Source of the DNA: Chondrosia reniformis
Taxonomy: Eukaryota > Porifera > Demospongiae > Chondrillida > Chondrillidae
Direction: 5' to 3'
Length of the DNA: 64,000 nucleotides
Assembly (NCBI GenBank): GCA_947172415.1
Contig: OX359198.1
Location: 3,255,401 to 3,319,400 of the forward strand
Below, piece by piece: positions 25,663-37,070 of the stretch; the first letter of the stretch is position 1, and each line of letters opens with the position of its first letter. The position numbers and the translations under genes were made by a program. Below the pieces are notes generated by a model that saw only the letters and a program-made list of their open reading frames with translations, was not told the DNA's origin and ran no database searches.

Positions 25663-26768
25663 AACATGTCCACAAATTTCCCATTTTGTAAATCGTCTTA
25701 TTAGCGCTTTCAGAGGTGTCACATTCCAGGCGGAAGTGTCTCTAGCATGTGACCTGCACGTGAACCGAAGCACCAGCCACTGAAACGTCACGAGCCATCA
25801 CTAGTCGTTACCATGTTAAATTATCAATTGTGAAAACTTATGAGCAAATTATATAGTATAGTGGAGGAAGGCCAACGACGGAGGAAGGCCAAAAAAGGCC
25901 TACGTGACCGAAACATTCTATTTTTCTTTTGATTATACTACGTTAATAATCAAAGGAAGAATAGAACGTTTTTCTTTTGATTATACTACGTTAATAATCA
26001 AAAAAGAATAGAACATTTCTGTCACATAAGCCGTATTATAATAGTTGAGGAATTGAGGCTTACGTGACCGAAACGTTCTATTTTCTTTTGATTATACTTC
26101 ATTAATTGCTCATACATTTTCGCCATTGATAATTACGTAGATATTAGTAGACATGCATTATGCTTACGGTTTCCACTTACCTCTTACAACAACAAAAAAC
26201 TCCGATCAAAGAAACTGTATCGCTACCGAGAAGCCTTACTTGACATATCAACTTCGGAAGTCTAATGTTTGTACCAAATATTTGGGTGCCTGTTAAACGT
26301 CATAAGACGTCATTTTATGATGGCTCAACTATACTACTAATTTTGGCTGACAATCACGTGACAATACCATTACTTGAAGGAGAAGAGACAAATGGAAAAC
26401 GAACCGATTATTAGACAGTGGAGAATTGTATATCTAACCATTTTTTGACATCAATCTCTTCAGTAAGTAACAGCCTAAAAGTTGTATGTATACTCCTGGA
26501 ATATTCCCTTGTTTAACTGAGATATGAAGTACTAGAGGCGCCTGATAAAGGTACGAAAATACGTTTTCAATTATAATTCAAAAACTAAAGGGAATTTAAA
26601 AGGAATATACATACCATTGTTAGATATCATTATCCTTCATAGATTGGTGTCACCATTTATTCTATATTCGTATTTTCCACTATCTAATAAAACATTTTTG
26701 GGGATTTGGCACCTATCACTTACGGCCGCTTAAGTTCTCCTTTAAGACTGCAATCGTGACGCTGTTGT
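25663..26768. mobile_element. HOR island (ii), copy 1, right end missing
   Basis: Starts AACATGTCCACAAATTTCCC as in the three later copies and follows them to GACTGCAATCGTGACGCT, then departs at about 26769 into the transposase element. Because the right terminal repeat is absent, this copy is broken. It contains the hairpin tandem near 25897-26032. No protein is encoded. Confidence 0.8.
25897..26032. repeat. Tandem hairpin units inside island (ii)
   Basis: Two tandem units of about 55 bp each contain TTTGATTAT and ATAATCAAA arms around ACTACGTTA. The whole is framed by an outer inverted pair, TACGTGACCGAAACATTCTA and TAGAACATTTCTGTCACATA. A third partial unit follows near 26060-26100. The later HOR copies have the same structure. 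Confidence 0.8.
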
Positions 26769-27107
26769 TTTTAATCAGCATCAGAATATTAATATTGTGT
26801 TTTATGTTAATTTGATTGTTTAATAGAACGTACAGGTTTAGCTTTTCTTCATTGCAAAGGTATAAGCCTGCTCTTTCTTCTCAAAGTTTGTTTTAAACTT
26901 TCCTTTAAAGGAATAGTGAGATATTCGCAACTAAGCGTTGGCCGCGTACTCGGAAACAAAACACTTTATTCTTTTCTTCGCGTACGTGAAAGACTTTTCA
27001 GTAATGAGAAGAAAAGAACACAGTATTTCGGCCTGCGCTTTTTTAGGTTAATAAAGCATGACAAACACTCTGCACTATGTTTAAACTTGAACTTAAAGTA
27101 GTAGGTA

Positions 27108-28964
27108 ATGGCTAACAAGTCCCCTTGGCATCGTAAGAGATATGGCTTGAACAAAGTTATGGAAGTGAACAGGGCAAAGATTCGGCGTAATAATGAAGAT
27201 ACTGACTCTGAGCTTGAAAGCCTTGTTATGGGAGCTCAAACCGAAAGTGAAGCAGCTTCTGTAACACCTACTTTAGCGGGAACTTCCACTCCCAATCCTA
27301 TTTGCTCAGAGGAAGCCAGCCTGACAATCCCATTCGCTGCAGATTATGGCACTGATGACAGTGATGAAGCCGAAGATGATGAGGTTAATGATCCTGACGT
27401 GGTAGGGGGAGATCTTACAGTGGATGATATGTTTAGAGAATGGGCAAATTCACTCCAAGCCGATGATTTGCGTATGTTGACAATGCTTCTGATCCATATT
27501 CTTGTTTCAGTTTTAAGCTGGAAAGTATTGCCTGCTGCAGAGTTCGTAGGTAAAATTGTTGGACACAGTGAAAGAACTATTCGTTCTTGGAGGCGCTCTT
27601 TTTTTTACAAAAATGCATTTTCTTTTCCTCAATCTCTAAAAGGGAAATATACACGTTATTGTATATTAGACGAGGAAGATGTAAGAAGTCGAGCTTTGAA
27701 TTGGCTGAGGAAAGAGAGTGGTAAGAAGAAAGGTCCTAAATTGACAGTTCATCGTTTCCATCAGTGGATTAAGTCTGAATTGTTAGCCACCTCATCACTA
27801 CCGGAAAATGCTCCCAAGTCAATATCATTGCGAAGTGCTTATAGATGGATGCATTTTTATGGGTTCAAATATGAACATTACAGGAAAGGGTTGTACCATG
27901 ACGGCCACGAACGAAATGATGTTGTAACCTATAGGAAAGAATACTTAAGAAGACTTGAGATCTTGCAAGCAACCCACAAACCTCCACCCCTACCATCCGA
28001 TGGTGAAGCATCATTGCCAATTGGCAATTCCAGTGCATCTAAGGAATTGGTATTAATATACCATGATGAATCTGTGTTTCATGCAAATGAGGATCATGCA
28101 TATTCCTGGGCAGAATCAGGCAGAAGAATTATTAAACCGAAGGGACAAGGACAAGGTTTGATGGTTAGTGACTTCATTGATGAACACCAAGGCTACCTTA
28201 GACTGACAGTAAACCAATTGAATGCTGCTAACTATACAGGGCCACCACAGGCAATGCAAATTCTGAAAATAGGTGCTAATGCAGAGGGATTTTGGACAAA
28301 TGACAAGTTCATGAAGCAAGTGGAAGTTGCAGCTGACATAGCAACTGTAAAATATCCCAAAGAAAGCCATACAGTAGTCTTTCTATTTGATCAGAGCAGT
28401 AATCACCGAGCTTTTGCAGAGGATGCATTAAATGTAAAGGCTATGAATGTTCAATTTGGTGGGCAGCAGCCAAGGATGAGAGACACATTATGGAATGGCA
28501 AACCTCAAAAGATGGTCTTACCAAATGGACTACCAAAAGGCCTAAAATTAGTGTTGCAGGAGAGAGGAGTAGATACTACTGGTATGAAGAAGGATGAAAT
28601 GCAACGGAGGCTAGGGAACATGGACGACTTTAAGTATGAGAAGAGTAAGGTTGAAAAATTTCTAAATTCAAAGGGTTATCGCGTGTACTTCATCCCAAAG
28701 TATCATTGTGAAATTAACCCCATTGAGAGGGTATCGGGAAGGGCTAAACTTTTTACAAGGACCCATTGCGATTATTCATTTCCACAATTAGAGAGAACAG
28801 TTAAGCCAGCATTAGATTCTGTTACTTTGGATGACATCAGAAAATACTATAGAAAAGTTAGAGAATACCTGGAAGCATACCGAATGGGAAAAAATGGCGC
28901 AGAAGCAATTGATGAAGTTAAACTATACAAATCTCACCGTAGAGTTTATCCAACTGAATCATAG
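27108..28964 (+). CDS. DDE transposase, Tc1/mariner-IS630-like, intact
   Basis: A 618-residue, single-exon, uninterrupted frame starting at ATG after an AT-rich leader. Residues 1-105 are basic then acidic and low in complexity. Residues 125-200 look like a helix-turn-helix region (AAEFVGKIVGHSERTIRSWR), and 211-275 are a second DNA-binding-like region (LRSAYRWMHFYGF, then GLYHDGHERNDVV, a motif I associate with this transposase group). The catalytic core shows HDES (D320), LFDQSSNH (D428) and EINPIER (E540), matching a DDE triad. The D428-E540 gap is about 111 residues, far longer than in classical Tc1, and holds a SAP-like segment (LPKGLKLVLQERGV to MQRRL, about 474-502). It would cut and paste its own element's ends in the nucleus. 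All catalytic residues are present, so recent activity is possible. Superfamily confidence is good; exact family is unsure. Confidence 0.88.
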   Translation: MANKSPWHRKRYGLNKVMEVNRAKIRRNNEDTDSELESLVMGAQTESEAASVTPTLAGTSTPNPICSEEASLTIPFAADYGTDDSDEAEDDEVNDPDVVGGDLTVDDMFREWANSLQADDLRMLTMLLIHILVSVLSWKVLPAAEFVGKIVGHSERTIRSWRRSFFYKNAFSFPQSLKGKYTRYCILDEEDVRSRALNWLRKESGKKKGPKLTVHRFHQWIKSELLATSSLPENAPKSISLRSAYRWMHFYGFKYEHYRKGLYHDGHERNDVVTYRKEYLRRLEILQATHKPPPLPSDGEASLPIGNSSASKELVLIYHDESVFHANEDHAYSWAESGRRIIKPKGQGQGLMVSDFIDEHQGYLRLTVNQLNAANYTGPPQAMQILKIGANAEGFWTNDKFMKQVEVAADIATVKYPKESHTVVFLFDQSSNHRAFAEDALNVKAMNVQFGGQQPRMRDTLWNGKPQKMVLPNGLPKGLKLVLQERGVDTTGMKKDEMQRRLGNMDDFKYEKSKVEKFLNSKGYRVYFIPKYHCEINPIERVSGRAKLFTRTHCDYSFPQLERTVKPALDSVTLDDIRKYYRKVREYLEAYRMGKNGAEAIDEVKLYKSHRRVYPTES

Positions 28965-28980
28965 ACTTTCTATTTACTAT

Positions 28981-28986
28981 ATTAAA
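28981..28986 (+). promoter_or_regulatory. Candidate polyadenylation signal ATTAAA
   Basis: ATTAAA lies 17 bases after the transposase stop codon. The region is very AT-rich, so chance occurrence is quite likely. Confidence 0.3.
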
Positions 28987-29391
28987 TGCATTTGTTCACT
29001 TTGTTATTGATATATACATAATATTACCGTATTTGGGGATAATTCAAGATGTCAAACAAATTGCTAAATATTTCATGTTACAAAGAAATTTTGAAAAATT
29101 CGCTTCTACAGAGTTGTTTTATATAGATTGAACATTCATTAAACTGAATTTAAAAAAAATTGTAGAAGATAACTAAAGAAATTTCTTTTTGAAATTTAGT
29201 TTCTGCCATTTTTGATTACGCAATAATGCGTTGCCATGGAAACAAAAGTCGCAACTAAATTAACACTTGATCTATTTTACATCATTTTGGATAAATTTAG
29301 AAGTGTATCTATTACCAAATTTGAATAAGAGCCTATAAAATGGATCAATCTATCTGAAAAAAAAAGGAAATTTATGCTGGCAGGCACTATA

Positions 29392-32300
29392 GGAACTAGT
29401 CGTATGTACTAGTTGTATGAACTAGTAACTAGTTGTATATAATAGTTAGATATACTAGCTGTATGTACTACTAGTAACAATCTGTATTTAATACTTGTAT
29501 GTACTAATTGTATGTACAAGTTGTAAGAGCAAGTTATATATACTAGTTATATGTACCAGTTCTATGTACTACTTATATTTACTAGTTGTAGTTACTAGTT
29601 GTATGTACTAGTTGTATGGACTAGTAACTAGTTGTATGTATTAATTGTATGTACTAGTTATATGTACTAGTTGTAAGAGCTAGTTGTTGTATGTACTAGT
29701 TGTATGTACTAGTACCTAGTTGTATATACTAGTTAGATATACTAGTTGTATTTACTAGTTGTTTATAATAGTAACTAGTTGTATGTACTAGTTAGATATA
29801 CTAGTTTTATGTACTAGTTGTATGTACTAGTTAGTTGCATGTCCTAGTTGTAGATAGTAGTTGCATGTACTACTAACTAGTTGAATGGACTAGTTATATG
29901 TACTAGTGGTATTTACTAGTTGTATACACTAGTTGTATATACCATTTCTATGCACTATTTCTATGTACTAGTTGTAATAGTTGTATGTACTAGTAACTAG
30001 TTGAATGGACTAGTTATATGTACTAGTGGTATTTACTAGGTGTATGAAGTAGTTGTATGTATTAGTAACAATAAGTATTTAATACTTGAATGTACTAGTT
30101 GTATGTACTAGTTAGATATATTAGTTGCATGTACTAGTTGTATGTACTATTTGTATGTACTATTAGCCATCTGTGTGTACTATTTGTATGCCCTAGTTGT
30201 ATGTATTAGTTGGATGTACTAGTTGTATATACAAGTTATATGTACTGGCTATATGAACTAGTTCTATGTAATACTTATTGTACTAGTTGTTAGTACTAGT
30301 TGTATGGAGTAGTTGTATGTTCTATTTGTGTGTAGTAGTAACTAGTTGTATGTACTAGTTATATGTACTCATTGTATGTACTAGCTGTATGTACTAGTTG
30401 TATGTACTAATTGTTTATTATACTTGTATGTAAAAGTTGAATTTACTAGTAACTAGTTGTATATACTACTTGTAAGTACTAGTTGTATGTACATGTTATA
30501 TGTACTAGTTGTATGTACTAGTTATAGTAATAGTTGTACGTACTAATTGAATGCACTATTTGTATATTCTAGTTGTATGTACTAGTTGTATGTAGTAGTA
30601 ACTAGTTATATGCAGTAGTTATATGTACTATTTGTATATAATAGCTTTATGTACTAGTTGAATGTACTAGTAACAAACTGTATTTACTACTTGTATATAC
30701 TAGTTGTATGAACTAGTTTTATGTAGTTATATGCACTAAATATATATTCTAGTTATATTTACTAATTGTAGTTACTAGTTGTAGGGACTAGTTGTATGTA
30801 CTAGTTGTATGTACTAGTTAGATATACTAGTTGTATATACTAGTTCTATATATTAGTCCTATGTACTAGTTATATCTTCTAGTTGCATGTACTAGTTGTA
30901 TGTACTAGTAACTAGTTGAATGTACTAGTTATATGTAGTAGTTGTATGTACTAGTTGTACAAACTAGTTGTATGTACTAGTAACACTCTGCATTTAATAC
31001 TTGTATGTCCTAGTTGTATGTACTAGTTGTATTTACCAGTTGTAGTTACTATTTGTATATACTAGTTGTATGTACTACTTGTATGTACTACTTGTATGTA
31101 CTAGTTGTGTGCAATTGTTCTATGTATACTTATTTGTACTAGTTGTATATACTAACTTTTAGGTACTAATTATATGTACTAATTGTATGTACTAATTGTG
31201 TGTAATAGTTGTGTGTTCTAGTTATTTGTACTAGTTATTTGTACTAGTTGTAGTTATTAGTTGTAACAATTGTATGTACTAGTTGCTTTTATTAGTAACT
31301 ATCTGTATGTCCTAGTTGTATGTACTAGTTTTATGTCCTAGTTGTAGGACTAGTTGTATGTACTAGTTGTATGTACTGATAGTTGTTCTAGTTTATGTAC
31401 TATTTATATGAACTAGTTATATGTATATGTATTGGTTAAATATAATAATTGTATGTACTAGTTATATGTACTCGTTATATGTACTAGGTCTATGGACTAG
31501 TTGTAGTTCTAGTTGTATTTACTAGTTGTATGTACTAGTCGTATGTACTAGTTGTATGTACTAGTTGTTTGTACTCATTGAATGTACTATTTAATTGTAC
31601 AATGCAGTTTTATGTACTATATAGTTGTAAGTACACACTAATAGTTGCTTGTTCTAGTTGTATGCACAAGCATTTGTTGTATTTACTAGTTGGAGGTTCT
31701 ATTTGTATTTACTCAATTGTAAGTAGTGGTTGCATGTTGTAATTATTTGTAGTAATTTTAGGTACTACTTTTGTGCTAGTTGTATGTTCTGATCGTATGT
31801 AATAGTTTTATGTACTTGTTATATATATTAGTTGCATGTATAAACTAGTTCTATGTACTAGTAGTATGTTCTAGTTTTATATACTATATATAAGTACTAG
31901 TTATATGTATAAGTACTGGTTGCATACACCAGTTGGATGTATTAGTTATATGTACTAGTTATATGTACTGGTCATATGTACTGGGTATATGTACTAGCTC
32001 TATGCCTTAGTGTTAGTACTAGTTGTATGTACAAGAGACTATCTGTATGTCTTAGTTGTATGTACTAGCAGGCTAGTTGTATACAGTTATATGTACTAGT
32101 TGTATGTACTAGTTATTATGTACTAGTTGTACCTACTAGTTCTATGTACTAGTTCTATGTACTAGTTCTATGTATTAGTAACTATCTGGATGTACTAATT
32201 GTAGGCACTAGAAGTATGTACTAGTGGTATATAGGTATACGTTCTACTTGTATGTTCTAGTTGTGGGTAATTGTTGTATGTACTATTTATATTTACTAGT

Positions 32301-33375
32301 TGTATGTACCAGTTGAAGTCCTAGTTGTATGTACTAATAACTAGTATTTGTACTAGTTATATGTACTAGTTGTATGTACTAGTTGTATGTACTAGTTATA
32401 TGTACTAGTGGTATTTACTAATTGTATGTACTAGTTGTATATAATAAAAACAATCTGTACTTACTAATTGTATGTACTAGTAACTAGTTGTATGAGCTAC
32501 TTATATGTACTAGTTGTATGTACTACTTGTATGTACTAGTTGTATTTACTAGTTACATGGACTAGTTGTATTTACTAGTTATATGTACGGGTTATATGTA
32601 CAAGTTCTATGTATTAGTTCTATGTACCAGTTGTATGGACTAGTCGCATGAACTAGGCGTATGTACTAGTTGTATGTACTAGTTGTATGTACTACTTGTA
32701 TGTACTAGTTGTATGTACTAGTAAGTCATTGTATGTACTAGATGTGCATAGCGGATGACTGTAGTAGTAACCAGTTGTATGAAATAGTTGTATGTATTAG
32801 TTCTTTGTACTAGTTATAGTAATAGTTGTTCGTATTAATTGAATGTACTATTTGTATATACTAGTTGTGTGTACTAGTTGTATGTGCTATTAACTAGTTG
32901 TATGCCATAGTTATATTTACTATTTGTATATAGTAGTTTAATGTACTATTTGAATGTACTAGTAACAATCTGTATTTACTACTTGTATATACCAACTGTA
33001 TGTACTAGATGTATGTAGTTATATGTACTAAATATATATACCAGTTATATTTAGTAGTTGAAGTGACTAGGTGTATGTACTAGTTGTAGGGACTAGTTGT
33101 ATGTGCTAGTAACTAGTAGTATGGGCTAGTATCTAGTTGTATATGTAGTAGTTAGATATACTAGTTGTATGTACTAGTAACTATCTGTATGTACTAATTT
33201 GTTGTACTATTTGTATGTACTACTTGTATGCAGATATATGTACTACTTTTATGTATTAGACGTGTGAAATGGTTGTATGTACTTATTATATTTACTAGTA
33301 GTAGTTATTAGTTGTATGTACTAGTTGTATTTACTAGTTGTATGTTCTAGTTGTATATACTAGTTCCATATACTA
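29392..33375 (-). repeat. 13-bp array, right arm
   Basis: About 4 kb of TGTATGTACTAGT units, closely matching 20731-24980 of the previous unit and 37577-42472 of the next. No gene is visible. Confidence 0.95.
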
Positions 33376-33655
33376 GACCAGAGATCATCAACAAAATCAG
33401 CTTCAGAGAAATGCTTAAATGATTGAACATCGAGCAGGTTTAGTGACAGGAAGGGCAAGATCTAGAAGGATAGGAAGATGATTGGAGATAACACAGTCAA
33501 GTACCATTGATTTGGAGATTGGGACATCGGGCGTGGTAAGGAAGAGGTCAATGAAAGAATTGGAAGATTCAGAGATTCTTGTAGGCTGGGAGATAGGTTG
33601 AATTAAGGAGTGGAAACTAGGAAGCCATACAAAAGTTTAGTGTTAGGTTTCGCCA
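33376..33655 (-). pseudogene. HOR island (i), copy 2: LINE endonuclease fossil
   Basis: Nearly identical to 24981-25260 (for example CATCAAC in place of CATCCAC). It has the same minus-strand endonuclease remnant with SNH in place of SDH. Confidence 0.75.
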
Positions 33656-34057
33656 AGTACTAGTTGTATGTACTAGTAAGTAGTTGTATGTAGTAGTTAT
33701 ATATACTAATTTTATGTATTAGCTGTATATACTAGTTCTATGCACTAGTTGTATGTTATAGTGGTATGTACTAGTTGTATGTACTAGTTATTTGTACTAG
33801 ATGTATGTACTAGTTGGATGGAATAGGTGTAAGTAATAGTAACAATATGTATTTACTAATTGTATGTACTAGTATGTACTAGTTGTATGTAGTTATATGT
33901 ACTAATTTTATGTACTAGTTGTGTGTAATTGTTGTATGTACTAGTTATATGTACTAGTTGTATGAAATAATTTTATGTACTAGTTGTATGTACTAGTAAG
34001 TAGTTGTATGAACTAGTTGTATGCACTAGTAAGTAATTGTATGTACTACGCATGTGT
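33656..34057 (-). repeat. 13-bp array between islands (i) and (ii), copy 2
   Basis: TGTATGTACTAGT units, same length and order as in the other HOR units. Confidence 0.92.
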
Positions 34058-35323
34058 AACATGTCCACAAATTTCCCATTTTGTAAATCGTCTTATTAGT
34101 GCTTTCAGAGGTGTCACATTCCAGGCGGAAGTGTCTCTAGCATGTGACCTGCGCGTGAACCGAAGCACCAGCCACTGAAACGTCACGAGCCATCACTAGT
34201 CGTTACCATGTTAAATTATCAATTGTGAAAACTTATGAGCAAATTATATAGTATAGTGGAGGAAGGCCAACGACGGAGGAAGGCCAACGACGGAGGAAGG
34301 CCAAAAAAGGCCTACGTGACCGAAACATTCTATTTTTCTTTTGATTATACTACGTTAATAATCAAAGGAAGAATAGAACGTTTTTCTTTTGATTATACTA
34401 CGTTAATAATCAAAAAAGAATAGAACATTTCTGTCACATAAGCCGTATTATAATAGCTGAGGAATTGAGGCTTACGTGACCGAAACGTTCTATTTTCTTT
34501 TGATTATACTTCATTAATTGCTCATACATTTTCGCCATTGATAATTACGTAGATATTAGTAGACATGCATTATGCTTACGGTTTCCACTTACCTCTTACA
34601 ACAACAAAAAACTCCGATCAAAGAAACTGTATCGCTACCGAGAAGCCTTACTTGACATATCAACTTCGGAAGTCTAATGTTTGTACCAAATATTTGGGTG
34701 CCTGTTAAACGTCATAAGACGTCATTTTATGATGGCTCAACTATACTACTAATTTTGGCTGACAATCACGTGACAATACCATTACTTGAAGGAGAAGAGA
34801 CAAATGGAAAACGAACCGATTATTAGACAGTGGAGAATTGTATATCTAACCATTTTTTGACATCAATCTCTTCAGTAAGTAACAGCCTAATAGTTGTATG
34901 TATACTCCTGGAATATTCCCTTGTTTAACTGAGATATGAAGTACTAGAGGCGCCTGATAAAGGTACGAAAATACGTTTTCAATTATAATTCACAAACTAA
35001 AGGGAATTTTAAAGGAATATACATACCATCGTTAGATATCATTATCCTTCATAGATTGGTGTCACCATTTATTCTATATTCGTATTTTCCACTATCTAAT
35101 AAAACATTTTTGGGGATTTGGCACCTATCACTTACGGCCGCTTACGTTCTCCTTTAAGACTGCAATCGTGACGCTCTTGTAGCCAAGATATTAAGAAAGA
35201 ATAGCGCTTCAATTCTATATAACTTGTTTAGTGATACGATGTTTCTAAAGTAAAATAGAATAAATTAAAAAAGAGTGTTAGTTAGCGACTTTTATCGAAA
35301 CTTTCCGGAAGTATGGACATGTT
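34058..35323. mobile_element. HOR island (ii), copy 2, full length (1266 bp)
   Basis: Left end AACATGTCCA (34058-34067) and right end TGGACATGTT (35314-35323) are exact inverted repeats, with weaker extension inside (CACAAATTTCC against CATACTTCC). This suggests an inserted element that was later amplified with the HOR. It carries one extra 17-bp GAAGGCCAACGACGGAG unit compared with copies 1, 3 and 4, and the hairpin tandem at about 34307-34444. A 62-codon open frame here exists only because of the extra unit, so I do not call a gene. Confidence 0.75.
34255..34308 (+). repeat. 17-bp minisatellite in island (ii)
   Basis: GGAAGGCCAACGACGGA occurs twice here before GGAAGGCCAAAAAAGG. In copies 1, 3 and 4 it occurs once. 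This accounts exactly for the 17-bp length difference between copy 2 (1266 bp) and copy 3 (1249 bp). Confidence 0.9.
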
Positions 35324-36939
35324 CCACTAGCGTAGTTATATTTACTAGTTTTATGTACTAGGTGTATGTACTAATTGTATTTACTAGTTCTATGTACTAG
35401 TTGTTTGAACTAGCTGTATGTAGTTATATGTACTACATGTGTGCACTAGTTGTGTGTAATTGTTTATGTACTAGTTATATATACTAGTTGTAGTTACTAG
35501 TTGTATGTACTAGTTGTATGTAGTAGTTGTATGTACTAGTTGTACGTGCTAGTAACTAGATAATTGCACTAGTTCTATGTACTAGTTCTGTGTACTTGTT
35601 TTATGTACTAGTTGAAAGTACTAGTTCTTTATAAGTTCTAGTTAGTAGTTGTATGTACTAGTTATATGTAAAAGTTATATGTACTAGCTGTATATACTAG
35701 TTGTATTTACTAGTTGTATGTACTAGTTGTTTGAACTAGTTTTATGTAGTTTTATGTACTACTTGTTTGTACTAGTTGTGCGAAATTTGTGTATGTACTA
35801 GTTACTAGTTGTATGTACTAGTTGTTTGAACTAGCTGTATGTAGTTATATGTAGTACATGTGTGCACTAGTTGTGCGAAATTTGTGTATGTACAAGTTAT
35901 ATATACTAGTTGTAGTTACTAGTTGTATGTACTAGTTGTATGTACTAGTTGTATGTACTAGTTGTAAGTGCTAGTAACTAGATAAATGAACTAGTTCTAT
36001 GTACTAGTTCTGTGTACTTGTTTTATGTACTAGTTGAAAGTACTAGTTCTTTATAAGTTTTATTTAGTAGTTGTATGTACTAGTTATATGTACTAGTTAT
36101 AAGTACTAGCTGTATATACTAGTTGTGTTTACTAGTTATATGTACTGGTTGTTTGAACTAGTTTTATGTAGTTTTATGTACTACTTGTTTGTACTAGTTG
36201 TGCGAAATTTGTGTATGTACTAATTATATTTACTAGTTGTAGTTACTAGTTGTATGTACTAATTGTATGTACTAGATGAAAGTACTAGTAACAATCTGTA
36301 TTTACTAACTCTTTGTATTATTGTACGTACTAATTGTATATTCTAGTATCAATCTGTATTTAGTGGTGGACATGTACTAGTTATATGTACTAGTTGTATG
36401 TACTACTTATATGTACTAGTTGAATGTACTAAATTTATGTACTAGTTGTACGTACTAGTAAGTACTTGCATGTACTAGTTGTATTAACTAGTTATTTGTA
36501 GTTATATGTACTAGTTGTATGTGCTAATTGTGAATATATAATTGTTGTATGTACTAGTCATATGTACTAATTGTATATACTAATTGTATGTACTACATGT
36601 ATGTACTAGTAGGTAATTACATGGCATAGTTGAATGTACTAGTTGTTTATACTAATTTTATGTACTAGCTCCATGTACTAATTGTATGTACTAGTCGTAT
36701 GTGGTATTTGTTTGATCTAGTTTTATGTAGGTATGTGTACCACTGCTATGTACTAGTTACATTTACTAAGTATAGTTACTGATTGTATGTACTACTTGTA
36801 TATACTAGTGGTGTGAATTTCTGTATGTACTAGTTACATACACTAATTGTAGTTACTTGTCGTATGTACAAGTTGTTTGTACTAGATTTATGTACTAATG
36901 TATAGATATATGTAGTAGTTATATGTACTAGATCTATGT
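35324..36939 (-). repeat. 13-bp array, right arm
   Basis: TGTATGTACTAGT units with variants TTGTTTGAACTAG and TTGTGCGAAATTTGTG specific to this part of the HOR. No gene is visible. Confidence 0.94.
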
Positions 36940-37070
36940 ATCTTTGTAAAGATTCATTGGCAGAAAGAAGAGTCCACTAAACTTTGTTTCTAGACACTCC
37001 CAAAGTCGCAAGAGAAGCCTTTACAAAGATAAGTTCGGCGCATTTAGAAGATTCCATTCTAGATCTGTGT
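36940..37070. other. HOR island (iii), copy 2
   Basis: Same sequence as 20093-20222, with AGAGAAGCCTTTACAAAGAT in place of AGATAAACCGTTACAAAGAT. Confidence 0.85.

Larger units (their letters stand above)
26769..29391 (+). mobile_element. DDE transposase-bearing DNA transposon
   Basis: About 2.6 kb present only in the first HOR unit. Its left edge is where island (ii) departs from its sisters after GACGCT; its right edge is where array resumes at GGAACTAGTCGTATG, which corresponds to 37577 in the next unit. About 2.4 kb of array present in that sister (35174-37576, including island (iii)) is absent here. The right end, reverse-complemented, reads TATAGTGCCTGCCAGCATAA, but I could not find a matching inverted terminal repeat at the left edge, so the true left terminus may be lost or lie elsewhere. 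The interior is one transposase gene plus AT-rich flanks. Confidence 0.75.

Noticed and set aside
26916-27154. Small frames upstream of the transposase on both strands
   Set aside because: No start context or domain; the plus-strand one begins at GTG and they overlap each other in AT-rich leader sequence.
28116-28370. Minus-strand frame inside the transposase gene
   Set aside because: Antisense shadow of the catalytic domain.
34235-34423. 62-residue frame in island (ii) copy 2
   Set aside because: Open only because of the extra 17-bp unit; the other copies are frame-shifted, and it covers a hairpin tandem.
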